A stretch of DNA of 64,000 nt from JAUIKM01 sp964445695 (GTDB taxonomy: Bacteria; Bacteroidota; Ignavibacteria; Kapaibacteriales; UBA7675): the NCBI GenBank assembly GCA_964445695.1, contig CAYULF010000023.1, positions 40,203 through 104,202 on the forward strand, in the 5' to 3' direction. Under the pieces are notes generated by a model, which made no database searches, was not told the origin of the DNA, and saw only the letters and a list, made by a program, of their open reading frames with translations. Below, piece after piece: positions 45,154 through 53,013 of this stretch (positions are counted from its first letter, which is position 1; every line of letters begins with the position of its first letter). The position numbers and the translations under genes are program-made.

Positions 45154-47847
45154 TTAGTTGCGCTGCATCTGCGCGTCAAGCGCCGCTTCGATGCGCGCCA
45201 GCGATTCCTGCAGGTGCGCCTGCGTGTAGGTGTCGCCCGCGCCGGTGGAGGCCAGGGCTCCCTCGATGCGCGTCTGCAGTTTCGTCAGGCTGAAGCGCGT
45301 CAGCGTCAGCGCGTCGTTCGGCATGGCCGGCGGCGCGGCCGTCAGCCAGCTCGTCAGCAGCAGCAGGTGCATGCGCTGCAGCTCGCGGCGGAACGCGTCG
45401 ATCGGCGCGCCCGTGTTTAACTCGGCCCACACCGCGTCGTCGATGCTCTGATACATCTCCGCCAGCGTGAACGGTTTCTGTCCCGCCGGGAAACGCAGCT
45501 CATTGTCGAGGATGCGATTCATGCGCGCCACGCTGTAGAGCGACAGCATGGCCTGAGCCTGTGCGGCCTGCACGACGCTGCGGATCGGATAATCCAGTCG
45601 CGTCATCGTCCAGGTTGAACCGAAGAAGTCCGGCAGGCGCTCCGGCGCCAGTTTGTTTACCAGGTCGGGCGGGAAGTTAAACACACCCGGCGCCAGCACG
45701 TTGTCGAGGATCGTGTTAAGCGCTTCGCGTTGTTTCTCCGCCGGAATAATCTCAAAGGGTTTGCGGTCGCCCGGGTCGCCGACGTGGTCGCGTACGTGGC
45801 GGATGCCGCCGACGAATTTGGCCATCGACGGCGGTCCAAAGAAATACGGTCCCCAGCCGGTGCCGAAAGCGCGGCGCATGCGCTGGTAGCGCTCGCCTTC
45901 CACTTCAAATTCAGCCGGAATTTCCGCCCACAGTTCCTGCGACATCGCAAAGCGCTGTTTAAAGTATGCGATCGGATCGTCGCCCAGGTCCCAGACATTG
46001 CTGTAGGGATCGATGGCGCGCGCCGCCGTAAAATACGTGTCTTCGTCCGTGGCGTACTGCAGGCCTTCGTCGGCCACACGTGCGATGATCGAGTCCAGCA
46101 TTTGTTTTTCGCTGAACTTCGCATCCGGCGGCACTTCGCTGTAGGCGTATTCCACCACCCAGTAGTCGTAGGGCCCCAGCGTGGTCTGCAGGTATTTGCC
46201 CTGCGGCTGGCCTTTGGGCGAGAGGTTAACCGGCGAGTATTCCATCACCGAGCCGGTCATGCCGGTCGAGTCCGTCAGCGAGGCGTTGTGCAGTTCGCCC
46301 AGCGAGTGGATTGTGCTGCCTTTGAAGTTGTGCCGGAAACCGAGCGTGTGGCCCACTTCGTGCGACACGAGCGCAATGATGTACTGGCGCACAAATTCGC
46401 GCAGCTCGCTTTTGTCGATCATCTCGCCGCGGGCCTGCAGCATCGTCATGCCGAAGTTCGACTCGCGCGCCAGCCCGTGGGCGTGGCGGCAGGTGTGATC
46501 GTGGCGGTGCCAGGGGATCATCGCCAGAATCGAGTCGATCTGCGTTTGTTTGTCGTCCAGTTCGGAAAAGCCCGGCGTCCACGACATCGGGTCGACCTGA
46601 TATTCGAAGTTGTTAAACATCGAGCGCAGCCAGTCGGCCTGCACGCGCACGTCGGCGTCGTAGATTTCGCCGGTGAAGGGGTTGGCGCGGGAGGGGCCCA
46701 CGGCCGTTCCGCCGCCGGGGTGCATCACCCAGCGGATTGTGTTGTAGCGCACGTCGGCCGGATCCCAGTCGGCGTCGTCCGGCATTTGTTTAACCTCGAT
46801 GGCGTCGCGGTAGCCGATGCGTTCAAAGGCTTTGTTCCACAGCAGCACGCCGTCGCGCACGTCGTCGCGGAATTCCATCGGGATCGTGTTTTCCAGCCAG
46901 AAAACGATCGGTTTTTTGGGTTTGGAGATCGCCAGCGCGGGCTCGGATTTTTCCAGGTGCCAGCGGTTGATGTAGTAGACGTAGGGCGTCTCCCGCATGA
47001 TCGAGCTGTAGTCCTGGAAGAAGGTCACGAAGTGACCAATGCGGTCGTCGGCCAGGCGCGGCTCAAAGTCGCTCTCGGGCAGCGTGCTCAGGCTGTAGTG
47101 ATATTTCAGGAACATGCTGCGCGGATCGGGCAGCGTGTAGTGAATATTCGGGCGCGTGGTTTCGTAGTGCAGCGTCACGCCGATTTCCGTGTTTTCCGGA
47201 AAACTCTTGATCGAAGAGAAGTAGGAGTTGCCGGAGTCGAAGCGGAAGCGCGAGCCGATGCGTTCGGTGATGAACTGAATCCAGCCCACATCCTGAATGA
47301 AGTATTTGGACATGTCCACCAGCAGGGCGCCGTCGTCGGTCCGCGGCAGAGAGAGGATTTTGGAGCTTGCCACGAGCGAGTTCGGCATGTGCGCTTCCAC
47401 GGCGCGCGCAAAGGCGGCGTCCTTGTCGGCGCGGAACCAGACGTTTTTGTTGATCATCTGCAGGTCTTCACCGATGCGTTTGAACTCAAAAACGTATTCG
47501 CCTTCCATGGCGCTGCCGTCCAGCACAAAGGCGTCGCCGGACTGGCGCGTGATGTTGCAGAGGAACATCTTGTCGAGCTGGTCGGGGCGCACGGCCAGCA
47601 GGTACTTGCCTTCTTTTTCGTTGAAGTAAACATCAAAAAGGCCTTCGACCTTTTCGTAGTCTTCCACCACTTCGCTGAAATCCTTGCCCTTGGGTTTTTT
47701 GGATTTGGAGCTTGCGTCCGGGCCCTGGGGCGTCGGCGCGGGCGTGGGGCTGGGAGTCGGGCTGGGCGCGGCTGCGCAGCTCTGGATATTAACCACTATC
47801 AGAAGTGACAGCAGCAGGTGCATCCCGATGCGAATGACGTTTGGCAC
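45154..47847 (-). CDS. Zinc-dependent metalloprotease lipoprotein (DUF5117/DUF4953 family)
   Basis: 897 residues. Lipoprotein signal (HLLLSLLIVVNIQSC, lipidated Cys24) and a Pro/Thr-Pro-Ser linker. Metzincin-type zinc site HEVGHTLGFRH with His496, His500, His506 and catalytic Glu497, and a downstream Met-turn SVMEYSP. The preceding half matches the DUF5117-like segment (VAVRPDQ-type, here LAVRPDQLDKMFLCNITRQ; VDMSKYFIQDVGWIQF) typical of this FCB-rich family. Probably faces the periplasm or outside and degrades proteins or peptides, matching the neighbouring peptide importer in theme. Monocistronic; terminator at 45095-45128. Confidence 0.92.
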   Translation of the reverse strand: MPNVIRIGMHLLLSLLIVVNIQSCAAAPSPTPSPTPAPTPQGPDASSKSKKPKGKDFSEVVEDYEKVEGLFDVYFNEKEGKYLLAVRPDQLDKMFLCNITRQSGDAFVLDGSAMEGEYVFEFKRIGEDLQMINKNVWFRADKDAAFARAVEAHMPNSLVASSKILSLPRTDDGALLVDMSKYFIQDVGWIQFITERIGSRFRFDSGNSYFSSIKSFPENTEIGVTLHYETTRPNIHYTLPDPRSMFLKYHYSLSTLPESDFEPRLADDRIGHFVTFFQDYSSIMRETPYVYYINRWHLEKSEPALAISKPKKPIVFWLENTIPMEFRDDVRDGVLLWNKAFERIGYRDAIEVKQMPDDADWDPADVRYNTIRWVMHPGGGTAVGPSRANPFTGEIYDADVRVQADWLRSMFNNFEYQVDPMSWTPGFSELDDKQTQIDSILAMIPWHRHDHTCRHAHGLARESNFGMTMLQARGEMIDKSELREFVRQYIIALVSHEVGHTLGFRHNFKGSTIHSLGELHNASLTDSTGMTGSVMEYSPVNLSPKGQPQGKYLQTTLGPYDYWVVEYAYSEVPPDAKFSEKQMLDSIIARVADEGLQYATDEDTYFTAARAIDPYSNVWDLGDDPIAYFKQRFAMSQELWAEIPAEFEVEGERYQRMRRAFGTGWGPYFFGPPSMAKFVGGIRHVRDHVGDPGDRKPFEIIPAEKQREALNTILDNVLAPGVFNFPPDLVNKLAPERLPDFFGSTWTMTRLDYPIRSVVQAAQAQAMLSLYSVARMNRILDNELRFPAGQKPFTLAEMYQSIDDAVWAELNTGAPIDAFRRELQRMHLLLLTSWLTAAPPAMPNDALTLTRFSLTKLQTRIEGALASTGAGDTYTQAHLQESLARIEAALDAQMQRN

Positions 47848-48480
47848 TGGAATCCTCCGCTAGATAAGTATTGCATGTGTCGGTTGTTTTCACCGAAAGT
47901 AGACGTCGCAGCGGACGTTTATGGCGGCACAACAGCTTCGACAACTTCAAAGTACGTATTCGATTGAATCTTGCAGCCGCAGCACAGCTGGGGCCTGAGC
48001 GCTACCCGGAAATATGGTCTGCCGCAAGCGGATAAAATACGGAATTTTTGGCAGCCCGGAAGTTGGAATTGCGCGCGGGCGCAAAAGCGGCGCGAGCGGG
48101 CAGTTTTCACCGGCGTCCGCAGCGTTTGTCTTTGCCTGACTTTTTTGTTTGTCATCGGGATTGAAGCGTTTGGCTGAACGGTCTGGAATTGCTTCGCGCA
48201 TGAGTGGTGGAGGAGATTAGTGCGGCCTTGTTTGCCAGGCGTTCGCAGCCGCGTTGTTTGGGTTTGTTTCGCGCATGTTCGCTGTCGATTTGCCCTCCTG
48301 AACGATGCTTGTACTTGCCTGATCTTCTTGTTAATCATCGAGGTCGAACGCTTTTGTCCGGGCGGTGTGGATCTGCTTCGCGCATGATTGTTGTCGAGCT
48401 GCCCGCGGGAACGTCACATATAATTGCCTGATATTCTTGTTAATCACTGTGTTTACAGATTTTTGGCTCTTTGGATTGGA
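47848..48480. other. Long intergenic region with diverged repeat units
   Basis: No gene supported. From about 48175, motifs GCTTCGCGCATG (48191-48202 and 48375-48386), TTTCGCGCATGTTCGCTGTC (48267-48286) and CTTCTTGTTAATCATCG recur at irregular spacing; these are older copies of the 140-bp units at 48485-48764. The first ~300 bp contain the promoter of the metalloprotease and nothing else recognisable. Confidence 0.5.
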
Positions 48481-48484
48481 TCCG

Positions 48485-48764
48485 CTTCGCACTTGAATGT
48501 TGATGAGTTGTCGATTGGCAAATGTTCGCTGCCGGCCTGTTTACTCGCGCATGTTGCTGACGCTCACCTGATTCTCTTGTTGGTCGTTGAGCTTGATGTA
48601 ATCCGGCTGGGCGGTTTGGAGTTGCTTCGCGCTTGAATGTTGATGAGTTGTCGATTGGCAAAAGTTCGCTGTCGGCCTGTTTACTCGCGCATGTTGCTGA
48701 CGCCCACCTGATTCTCTTGTTGGTCGTTGCACTTGACTGTTTTTGTCTGGGCGGTTTGGCGCAG
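48485..48764. repeat. Two 140-bp tandem repeat units
   Basis: Units 48485-48624 and 48625-48764 begin CTTCGC(A/G)CTTGAATGTTGAT and share TGAGTTGTCGATTGGCAAA, TTCGCTG(C/T)CGGCCTGTTTAC, TCGCGCATGTTGCTGACGC, and CACCTGATTCTCTTGTTGGT, then diverge in the last ~40 bp before GGGCGGTTTGG. A third start CTTCGCGTTTGAATGTCGAT lies at 48765. No reading frame is shared between units, and no short repeat/unique spacer structure exists, so it is not CRISPR. Confidence 0.85.
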
Positions 48765-48984
48765 CTTCGCGTTTGAATGTCGATTAGTTTACGGTCTTTA
48801 GAGCTTGCGCTGAGTGCAGTAAAACTGAAATCTCGCCCGCTTGTCCGAGCAACCTGACCGTTGACGTTTTTCCGCTTGCAGCGCCGGCGCGGCTGTGGCA
48901 TGTTGCGTGGGTCGAATCGTCCGGAGGATTCGGCCTCGCCGCGCCTGTGATGTCCCGCTGAAGGGACGCGTCTGCAGAAAAATT

Positions 48985-49100
48985 TAACCGCGAATTTTGC
49001 GGCCGGGAGTGCTGTGTTCGGCGGTGAGAGAGATGGAAAAATTTTGGGCAGGCGGCGGCGGGGGTGGGGGCCCCATTTGGGGCCAAATCCGGCGGCGCAC
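48985..49100. repeat. G-rich fragment resembling the dispersed element
   Basis: GGGCAGGCGGCGGCGGGGGT followed by GGGGGCCCCATTTGGGGCC echoes the G-rich run plus GGGCCCC of copies A-C, at the same distance from a 'gagtg..' start. Too short for firm assignment. This lies in the leader region of receptor copy 1. Confidence 0.4.
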
Positions 49101-49180
49101 CAGGTTTGAAGTCTTCGAATTTCAGTTCTGTGTTTTACGGTTTGGTGAATTTTGCTCGTCGTTATGCAAGCTGTCTTTCT

Positions 49181-49187
49181 TATATTC
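49181..49187 (+). promoter_or_regulatory. TATATTC promoter-like element of receptor copy 1
   Basis: TATATTC begins 60 nt before the copy 1 ATG; the same heptamer begins 59 nt before copies 2 and 3. It resembles the Bacteroidota -7 box TAnnTTTG. No clear -33 TTTG at 19-21 nt here; the nearest (49151-49154) is 26 nt away. Confidence 0.4.
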
Positions 49188-49240
49188 AGTCTTCACGAGA
49201 TTAAAAGACATGTTCAAAATCACAGCACCGGGACTTTAAG

Positions 49241-49675
49241 ATGGATATAGGCGCATTGGCCCAGCAGGGCCTTGAACTTCTCAGAACCACAGGCGCATTC
49301 CTGCAGGATGGCACTGAGATTGTGAAGTCAATCGCAGTGCCGGCAGGGGCTTTGTGGGGGTGGTTCAGGAAAAAATTTGTCAAAGACGAATCGGCTCTCG
49401 AACAACTGGAAGAACTGGAGCACAATCCTGACAGTTCTGAATCGCGCGCAGTGCTACAATACGCGTTGAAAAAACACCTTGCCGACAATCCGAATGCCCA
49501 AAAGGAACTGGCCGCTCTGATTGCTGACTTGACCGAAGCTCTGCAGAATGCTCCCGCCGAAACGCGCAACTACATGCAGAACAACACAAGCACCTACGGT
49601 CCGATTATTCAGAACTTCAGCGGCGGGACGTTTAACTACAACGTCGACACAAAAAAAAAGCCCCCAAAGAACTGA
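49241..49675 (+). CDS. Receptor copy 1, frame 0: N-terminal domain (stops just after slippery site)
   Basis: 144 residues (DIGALAQQGLELLRTTGAFL...). Helical domain with ALWGWFRKKFVKDESALEQL and YALKKHLADNPNAQKELAAL. A similar 'W.W...F..DE.A...L...P......L..AL..HL..D' domain sits in front of the NTPase in copies 2 and 3. Then comes an Asn/Thr-rich beta-prone motif NNTSTYGPIIQNFSGGTFNY (residues ~113-132). Ends NVDTKKKPPKN at TGA 49673-49675, 13 nt after the slippery heptamer. Ribosomes that do not slip make this free N-terminal domain; those that slip continue into 49690-51996. No enzyme motif, so probably a protein-interaction or oligomerising module. Confidence 0.85.
   Translation: MDIGALAQQGLELLRTTGAFLQDGTEIVKSIAVPAGALWGWFRKKFVKDESALEQLEELEHNPDSSESRAVLQYALKKHLADNPNAQKELAALIADLTEALQNAPAETRNYMQNNTSTYGPIIQNFSGGTFNYNVDTKKKPPKN
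49654..49660 (+). other. Slippery heptamer A AAA AAG (-1 frameshift site), receptor copy 1
   Basis: Within the A9 run 49651-49659 plus G. In the zero frame codons are ACA AAA AAA AAG CCC, so A AAA AAG is correctly phased for tandem slippage, the same heptamer used in E. coli dnaX. After slippage, the next codon is GCC (49660-49662), giving DTKKK-APKELTPIPRVRPQDLIGR. The -1 frame is open from 49636. A 5-bp stem GACGC 49674-49678 / GCGTC 49692-49696 may help, but is weak. Transcriptional slippage on A9 would give the same product. Confidence 0.75.
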
Positions 49676-49689
49676 CGCCGATTCCGCGC

Positions 49690-51996
49690 GTGCGTCCGCA
49701 AGACCTGATTGGTCGCAGCAAAGAACTGGCCGAACTTACCGCACTGCTGGCCGAAAATGGACAGCTTGTTCTGGTTAACGGCATGGGCGGCATCGGCAAA
49801 ACCTCCCTGGCGGCAGCTTACGTTGCGCAGGAGTATGACAACTATCAACACATTGCCTGGATCAGCAACAACTCCGCCGACATCGCCGATGACATTTTGC
49901 AGAGCCGCGATCTGCTGCAAAGTCTTGAACTCAATACTTTAACCGGCGACCGCGAGGTCATTCTGGGCGCAGTGTTGCACAAACTGCGCTCGATCGACGA
50001 ACGGCCCAAACTCTTTGTGATCGACAACGCCGCCGCCGAAATCGAGCGACGCCTGCCGCAACTGCCTTCACAACCCAACTGGCACGTGCTGATCACCTCG
50101 CGCGAGGAAATCGCCGGTACACATTCGATGCCGCTGGATTTTCTGCAGCCGTCCGACGCCGTCGCGTTGTTTAAGAAACATTGTCACCGTATCGAAGCTG
50201 AAGACGAGATCCAGCAGATCGTTGCAGCCGTCGATTACCACACTCTTACAATTGAAATTTTGGCGCGCACAGCACAGCTTCAGCGCACTAAACTGGATGA
50301 ATTGTTAAGTGCAATCAGGAATGACGCGCGCGCCAATGTCAGGACGGCACACAGCAATCAGGCGAAGATTGAGCGGGTGCGGTCGTATCTGGAAACGATC
50401 TTTGATTTCAGCGGATTAAACAATGACGAGCTGTGGTTGTTAAAACAGTTTGTCGCTCTGCCGCCGGAGTTCCAGCCTTATGAATTGCTTGTAGAGTTAA
50501 TTGAACCAGAGCAGTTGGGTCGTATTCAAACTTTTTCTGAACTGCTTGATAATTTGGCCGGCAAGGGCTGGTTGCTGTGTGACGAAAAACGCAACAACTT
50601 TAAAATGCATCGGGTTGTGCAAGAAGCGTTCCGGGAAAAGCTGAAAATTACACCGCATGACATTGAGTCGCTGTTAACAAATGTGACGAGCAAACTATCG
50701 GTCGACCAAACCAAGGACAACCCGGTCGACAAGTTTTTGTGGATTCCCTATGGGGAGGCCGTTGAATTGATTGTCGGGCAGTTTCAAGAACCAATGGTGG
50801 GCCAACTGCAAGGCAAGCTGGGTTGGGTATTGCAGGATTTTGGCGACTACGCCGGCGCGAAGACCTTGCTCGAACGCGCGTTGGCGTCAGATGAGAAGAA
50901 TTTTGGCGTGGCTAATCCTGAGACGGCTGTCAGTTGTGCGAACCTGGCTCAAGTGCTGCGAGATTTGGGCGAATACAATAGGGCGGCGGAATTGTTGAAG
51001 CGGGCTTTGGAGATAGCTGAAACAACCCTTGGCGTAAAACATTTGACGACTGCTACCAGATGCTCAAATCTGGGGTTGGTTTATCAAGCATTGGGCGACT
51101 ATGTTTTGGCGAAGAAATTATTCGAACGTGCATTGTCTATAGAAGAGGAGAAACTAGGTGCGGAACACTCGACCACGGCTGTAAGCTATGCGAATTTGGG
51201 TTCCGTTCTGCACGATTTGGGCCAAAACGAAAAAGCGAAAGAACTGCTGGAACTCGCGCTGGTGTCCGACAAAAAGAATTTCGGTGCGGATCATCCAAAA
51301 ATTGCAGTCCGTTCTTCCAACCTGGCTCTTGTGCTACAAGATTTGGGGCAAAATGACAAAGCAAAAGAACTGCTGGAACACGCGATGGCGTACTACCAAA
51401 GAGATTTCGGACCTAATCATCCGACGACAGCTATAATTTCTTCAAATCTTGCGTCAGTGCATCAAGCATTAGGTGATTACGGTGCAGCTAAGGAGTTGCT
51501 GGAAAGTGCGATGAGGTCCGCTGAAGAACATTTTGGTATCGATAATCCGACGACTGCAGTTAGGTACTCTAACCTGGGTTCGGTGCTGCAGAAATTGGGT
51601 GACCACGACGGTGCCAAGGAAATGCTGGAGCGTGCATTTGTGATTCTGGAGAAAAATCTTGGCGCGGATCATCCAACGACAGCACTCACTTGTTCGAACC
51701 TGGGAATGGCGCTTGGAGCTTTGGGTGACTATGCTGGCGCGATGAATTTGCTCAAACGCGCGATGACTATTAACGAACAAATATTTGGCAAAGACCATCC
51801 CACGACGGCACTAGGTTACTTCAACATGGCTGCGGTGCTTGACAAACTCGGTGAGATAGAGAGAGCCTGGTCTATGGCCTCCAAAGCGCTGAGGGTTTTT
51901 GAAAACAAACTACCGGCAGGGCATCCGCACACGGAAATGGCAATACAACAAGTCTCAAATCTCCAAGCCCAGTTGGAAGCCCAAAAACAACAGTGA
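49690..51996 (+). CDS. Receptor copy 1, -1 frame: NB-ARC/STAND NTPase with TPR array
   Basis: Shown from the first GTG (49690); real translation is more likely a -1 frameshift fusion from the preceding frame (predicted 918 residues in total). Motifs are Walker A NGMGGIGKTS (GMGGIGKT codons at 49780-49803), AWISNNSADIADD, Walker B KLFVIDNA, LITSREEIAGT, a winged-helix region LWLLKQFVALPPEFQ, and an MHD-like KMHRVVQEA. Then ~10 TPRs of the kinesin-light-chain type (42-residue repeats such as GADHPTTALTCSNLGMALGA). A STAND switch: ligand binding by the TPRs would trigger nucleotide exchange and oligomerisation. Starting at GTG would skip the conserved linker and lacks a Shine-Dalgarno. Confidence 0.9.
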   Translation: MRPQDLIGRSKELAELTALLAENGQLVLVNGMGGIGKTSLAAAYVAQEYDNYQHIAWISNNSADIADDILQSRDLLQSLELNTLTGDREVILGAVLHKLRSIDERPKLFVIDNAAAEIERRLPQLPSQPNWHVLITSREEIAGTHSMPLDFLQPSDAVALFKKHCHRIEAEDEIQQIVAAVDYHTLTIEILARTAQLQRTKLDELLSAIRNDARANVRTAHSNQAKIERVRSYLETIFDFSGLNNDELWLLKQFVALPPEFQPYELLVELIEPEQLGRIQTFSELLDNLAGKGWLLCDEKRNNFKMHRVVQEAFREKLKITPHDIESLLTNVTSKLSVDQTKDNPVDKFLWIPYGEAVELIVGQFQEPMVGQLQGKLGWVLQDFGDYAGAKTLLERALASDEKNFGVANPETAVSCANLAQVLRDLGEYNRAAELLKRALEIAETTLGVKHLTTATRCSNLGLVYQALGDYVLAKKLFERALSIEEEKLGAEHSTTAVSYANLGSVLHDLGQNEKAKELLELALVSDKKNFGADHPKIAVRSSNLALVLQDLGQNDKAKELLEHAMAYYQRDFGPNHPTTAIISSNLASVHQALGDYGAAKELLESAMRSAEEHFGIDNPTTAVRYSNLGSVLQKLGDHDGAKEMLERAFVILEKNLGADHPTTALTCSNLGMALGALGDYAGAMNLLKRAMTINEQIFGKDHPTTALGYFNMAAVLDKLGEIERAWSMASKALRVFENKLPAGHPHTEMAIQQVSNLQAQLEAQKQQ

Positions 51997-52168
51997 TTCA
52001 ATCCCCAAACCACCGAGTAAAAAATCCCCAAACCACCAAGTAAGATAGACCCCAAACCAGCCCCAGGTCTCAGCGCGAAACCTCAAAACGACCATGCCAC
52101 CGGTCTTCAATTCTTTGGTTTAATCCTCCGAGTTAGAAATCCGTGATTTTCCATGTCCAAAGCCTGAA

Positions 52169-52192
52169 AACTAGTTGCCCAGGCAACTAGTT
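52169..52192. repeat. Palindrome downstream of receptor copy 1
   Basis: AACTAGTTGCC-CA-GGCAACTAGTT: 11-bp arms, interrupted only at the centre, 172 nt after the stop. Same element as at 55456-55475 and 58642-58667. The surrounding 3' region (CCCAAACCACCGAG... CAAACCAGCCCCAGGTCTC... AATCGTTTGGCGAC) is repeated after each copy. Could be a protein-binding operator or a transcript end; the absence of a T run argues against a classic terminator. Confidence 0.75.
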
Positions 52193-52444
52193 TGACGTTT
52201 GCCGCTCAATCGTTTGGCGACGGGTTTCCGGCTGAAAACGCACCCGTTGGGCGGGGACGGGCGGCAACCGCGACACCTCCACCTGCGGCGATAACGCCAA
52301 TTCGTTTTTTGGCCGCTCACTGGTATTTCTCAACGGGCCTGCCGCTGACTATCAATCGACAAGTGCATGAATGCCCGTCCCCTGACGGACCCGGCATTGA
52401 ATGTGCAGACGTCGAATTGAATTTCAATCCCTTTGCTTAACCAA

Positions 52445-52476
52445 TTTGCAGCCTTGGTGTGGATTTCGCTATATTC
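52445..52476 (+). promoter_or_regulatory. Promoter-like TTTG-21-TATATTC of receptor copy 2
   Basis: TTTG (52445-52448), 21-nt gap, TATATTC (52470-52476), beginning 59 nt before the ATG. Identical spacing and nearly identical sequence before copy 3, and comparable to the -33 TTTG/-7 TAnnTTTG pattern of Bacteroidota. The leader CGATAATAATCAGACAC and CAAAAACTCAAGCACC is also shared. Confidence 0.5.
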
Positions 52477-52528
52477 GGCTCGCGATAATAATCAGACACT
52501 ACTTCAAAAACTCAAGCACCGAAGCGTT

Positions 52529-52975
52529 ATGATAGATTTGGGCATCCTCCTGAATGATACAATAGAAATGATCAAGACGGCTGGCGTTCTCTTTAAAGAT
52601 GGCAGCGCAGCCGTGGTACCACTGTTAGGCCCGGCCAAATCACTCTGGAATTGGGTAAAGAGGAAATTCGCCAATGATGAACTGGCACTGGAACAACTGC
52701 GGCAAGTTGAACAGGATCCTGCAAATTCCCAATTGCTGAACGAATTGAGATATGCGCTAAAACAGCACCTCGTCAAAGATCTGGACAGCCAGAAACAGCT
52801 TGCTGAGTTGACCGGCGTATTGGCCGACGCCGTACAGAATGCTAGAGGCGAAACTCGCAACTATATGGAGAACAATTCAAGTACATTCGGCTCAATCTTT
52901 CAAAACGCCAAAAATGTCACGATCAATCAAAACATCAATTTCAATAGCGGTAACGACACAAAAAAAAAGTCCTGA
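52529..52975 (+). CDS. Receptor copy 2, frame 0: N-terminal domain
   Basis: 148 residues from ATG 52529 (IDLGILLNDTIEMIKTAGVL), aligned with copies 1 and 3; an upstream in-frame start at 52433 is not conserved. Domain core LWNWVKRKFANDELALEQLR and RYALKQHLVKDLDSQKQLAE, followed by the Asn-rich segment NNSSTFGSIFQNAKNVTINQ then NINFNSGNDTKKKS, clearly more Asn-rich than in the other copies. Stops at TGA 52973-52975, only one codon after the slippery AAG. Non-slipped product is the free domain. Confidence 0.85.
   Translation: MIDLGILLNDTIEMIKTAGVLFKDGSAAVVPLLGPAKSLWNWVKRKFANDELALEQLRQVEQDPANSQLLNELRYALKQHLVKDLDSQKQLAELTGVLADAVQNARGETRNYMENNSSTFGSIFQNAKNVTINQNINFNSGNDTKKKS
52963..52969 (+). other. 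Slippery heptamer A AAA AAG (-1 frameshift site), receptor copy 2
   Basis: A9 run 52960-52968 then G. Zero-frame codons ACA AAA AAA AAG TCC TGA. Slipping -1 gives DTKKK-VLKELTPKSRVPLVDLVGR, which aligns with the copy 1 product (APKELTPIPRVRPQDLIGR) and with the uninterrupted copy 3 (PPKILTAFPTVHPDDLVGR). Conservation of the -1 frame before any start codon is the key evidence. Confidence 0.75.
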
Positions 52976-53013
52976 AAGAACTGACCCCTAAGTCGCGTGT
53001 TCCGCTGGTCGAT

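Noticed and set aside
45730..47808. Long plus-strand frame opposite the metalloprotease
   Set aside because: Shadow frame; the minus-strand HEVGHTLGFRH gene explains the open reading frame.
48485..48764. CRISPR array
   Set aside because: Units are 140 bp with long conserved parts; no 25-40-bp repeat alternating with unique spacers, and no cas genes nearby.
49660..49700. Strong downstream stem-loop stimulating frameshift
   Set aside because: Only a 5-bp stem (GACGC/GCGTC) in copy 1 and about 4 bp (GACC/GGTC) in copy 2, with no convincing pseudoknot and no clear upstream Shine-Dalgarno stimulator; not claimed.
49690..51996. Receptor copy 1 long frame as an independent gene in an ordinary two-gene operon
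   Set aside because: The first possible start is GTG with no Shine-Dalgarno; homology to the in-frame copy 3 begins upstream of it, through the slippery site, so independent initiation would cut a conserved linker. Kept as a -1 continuation, with homopolymer error stated as the main alternative.
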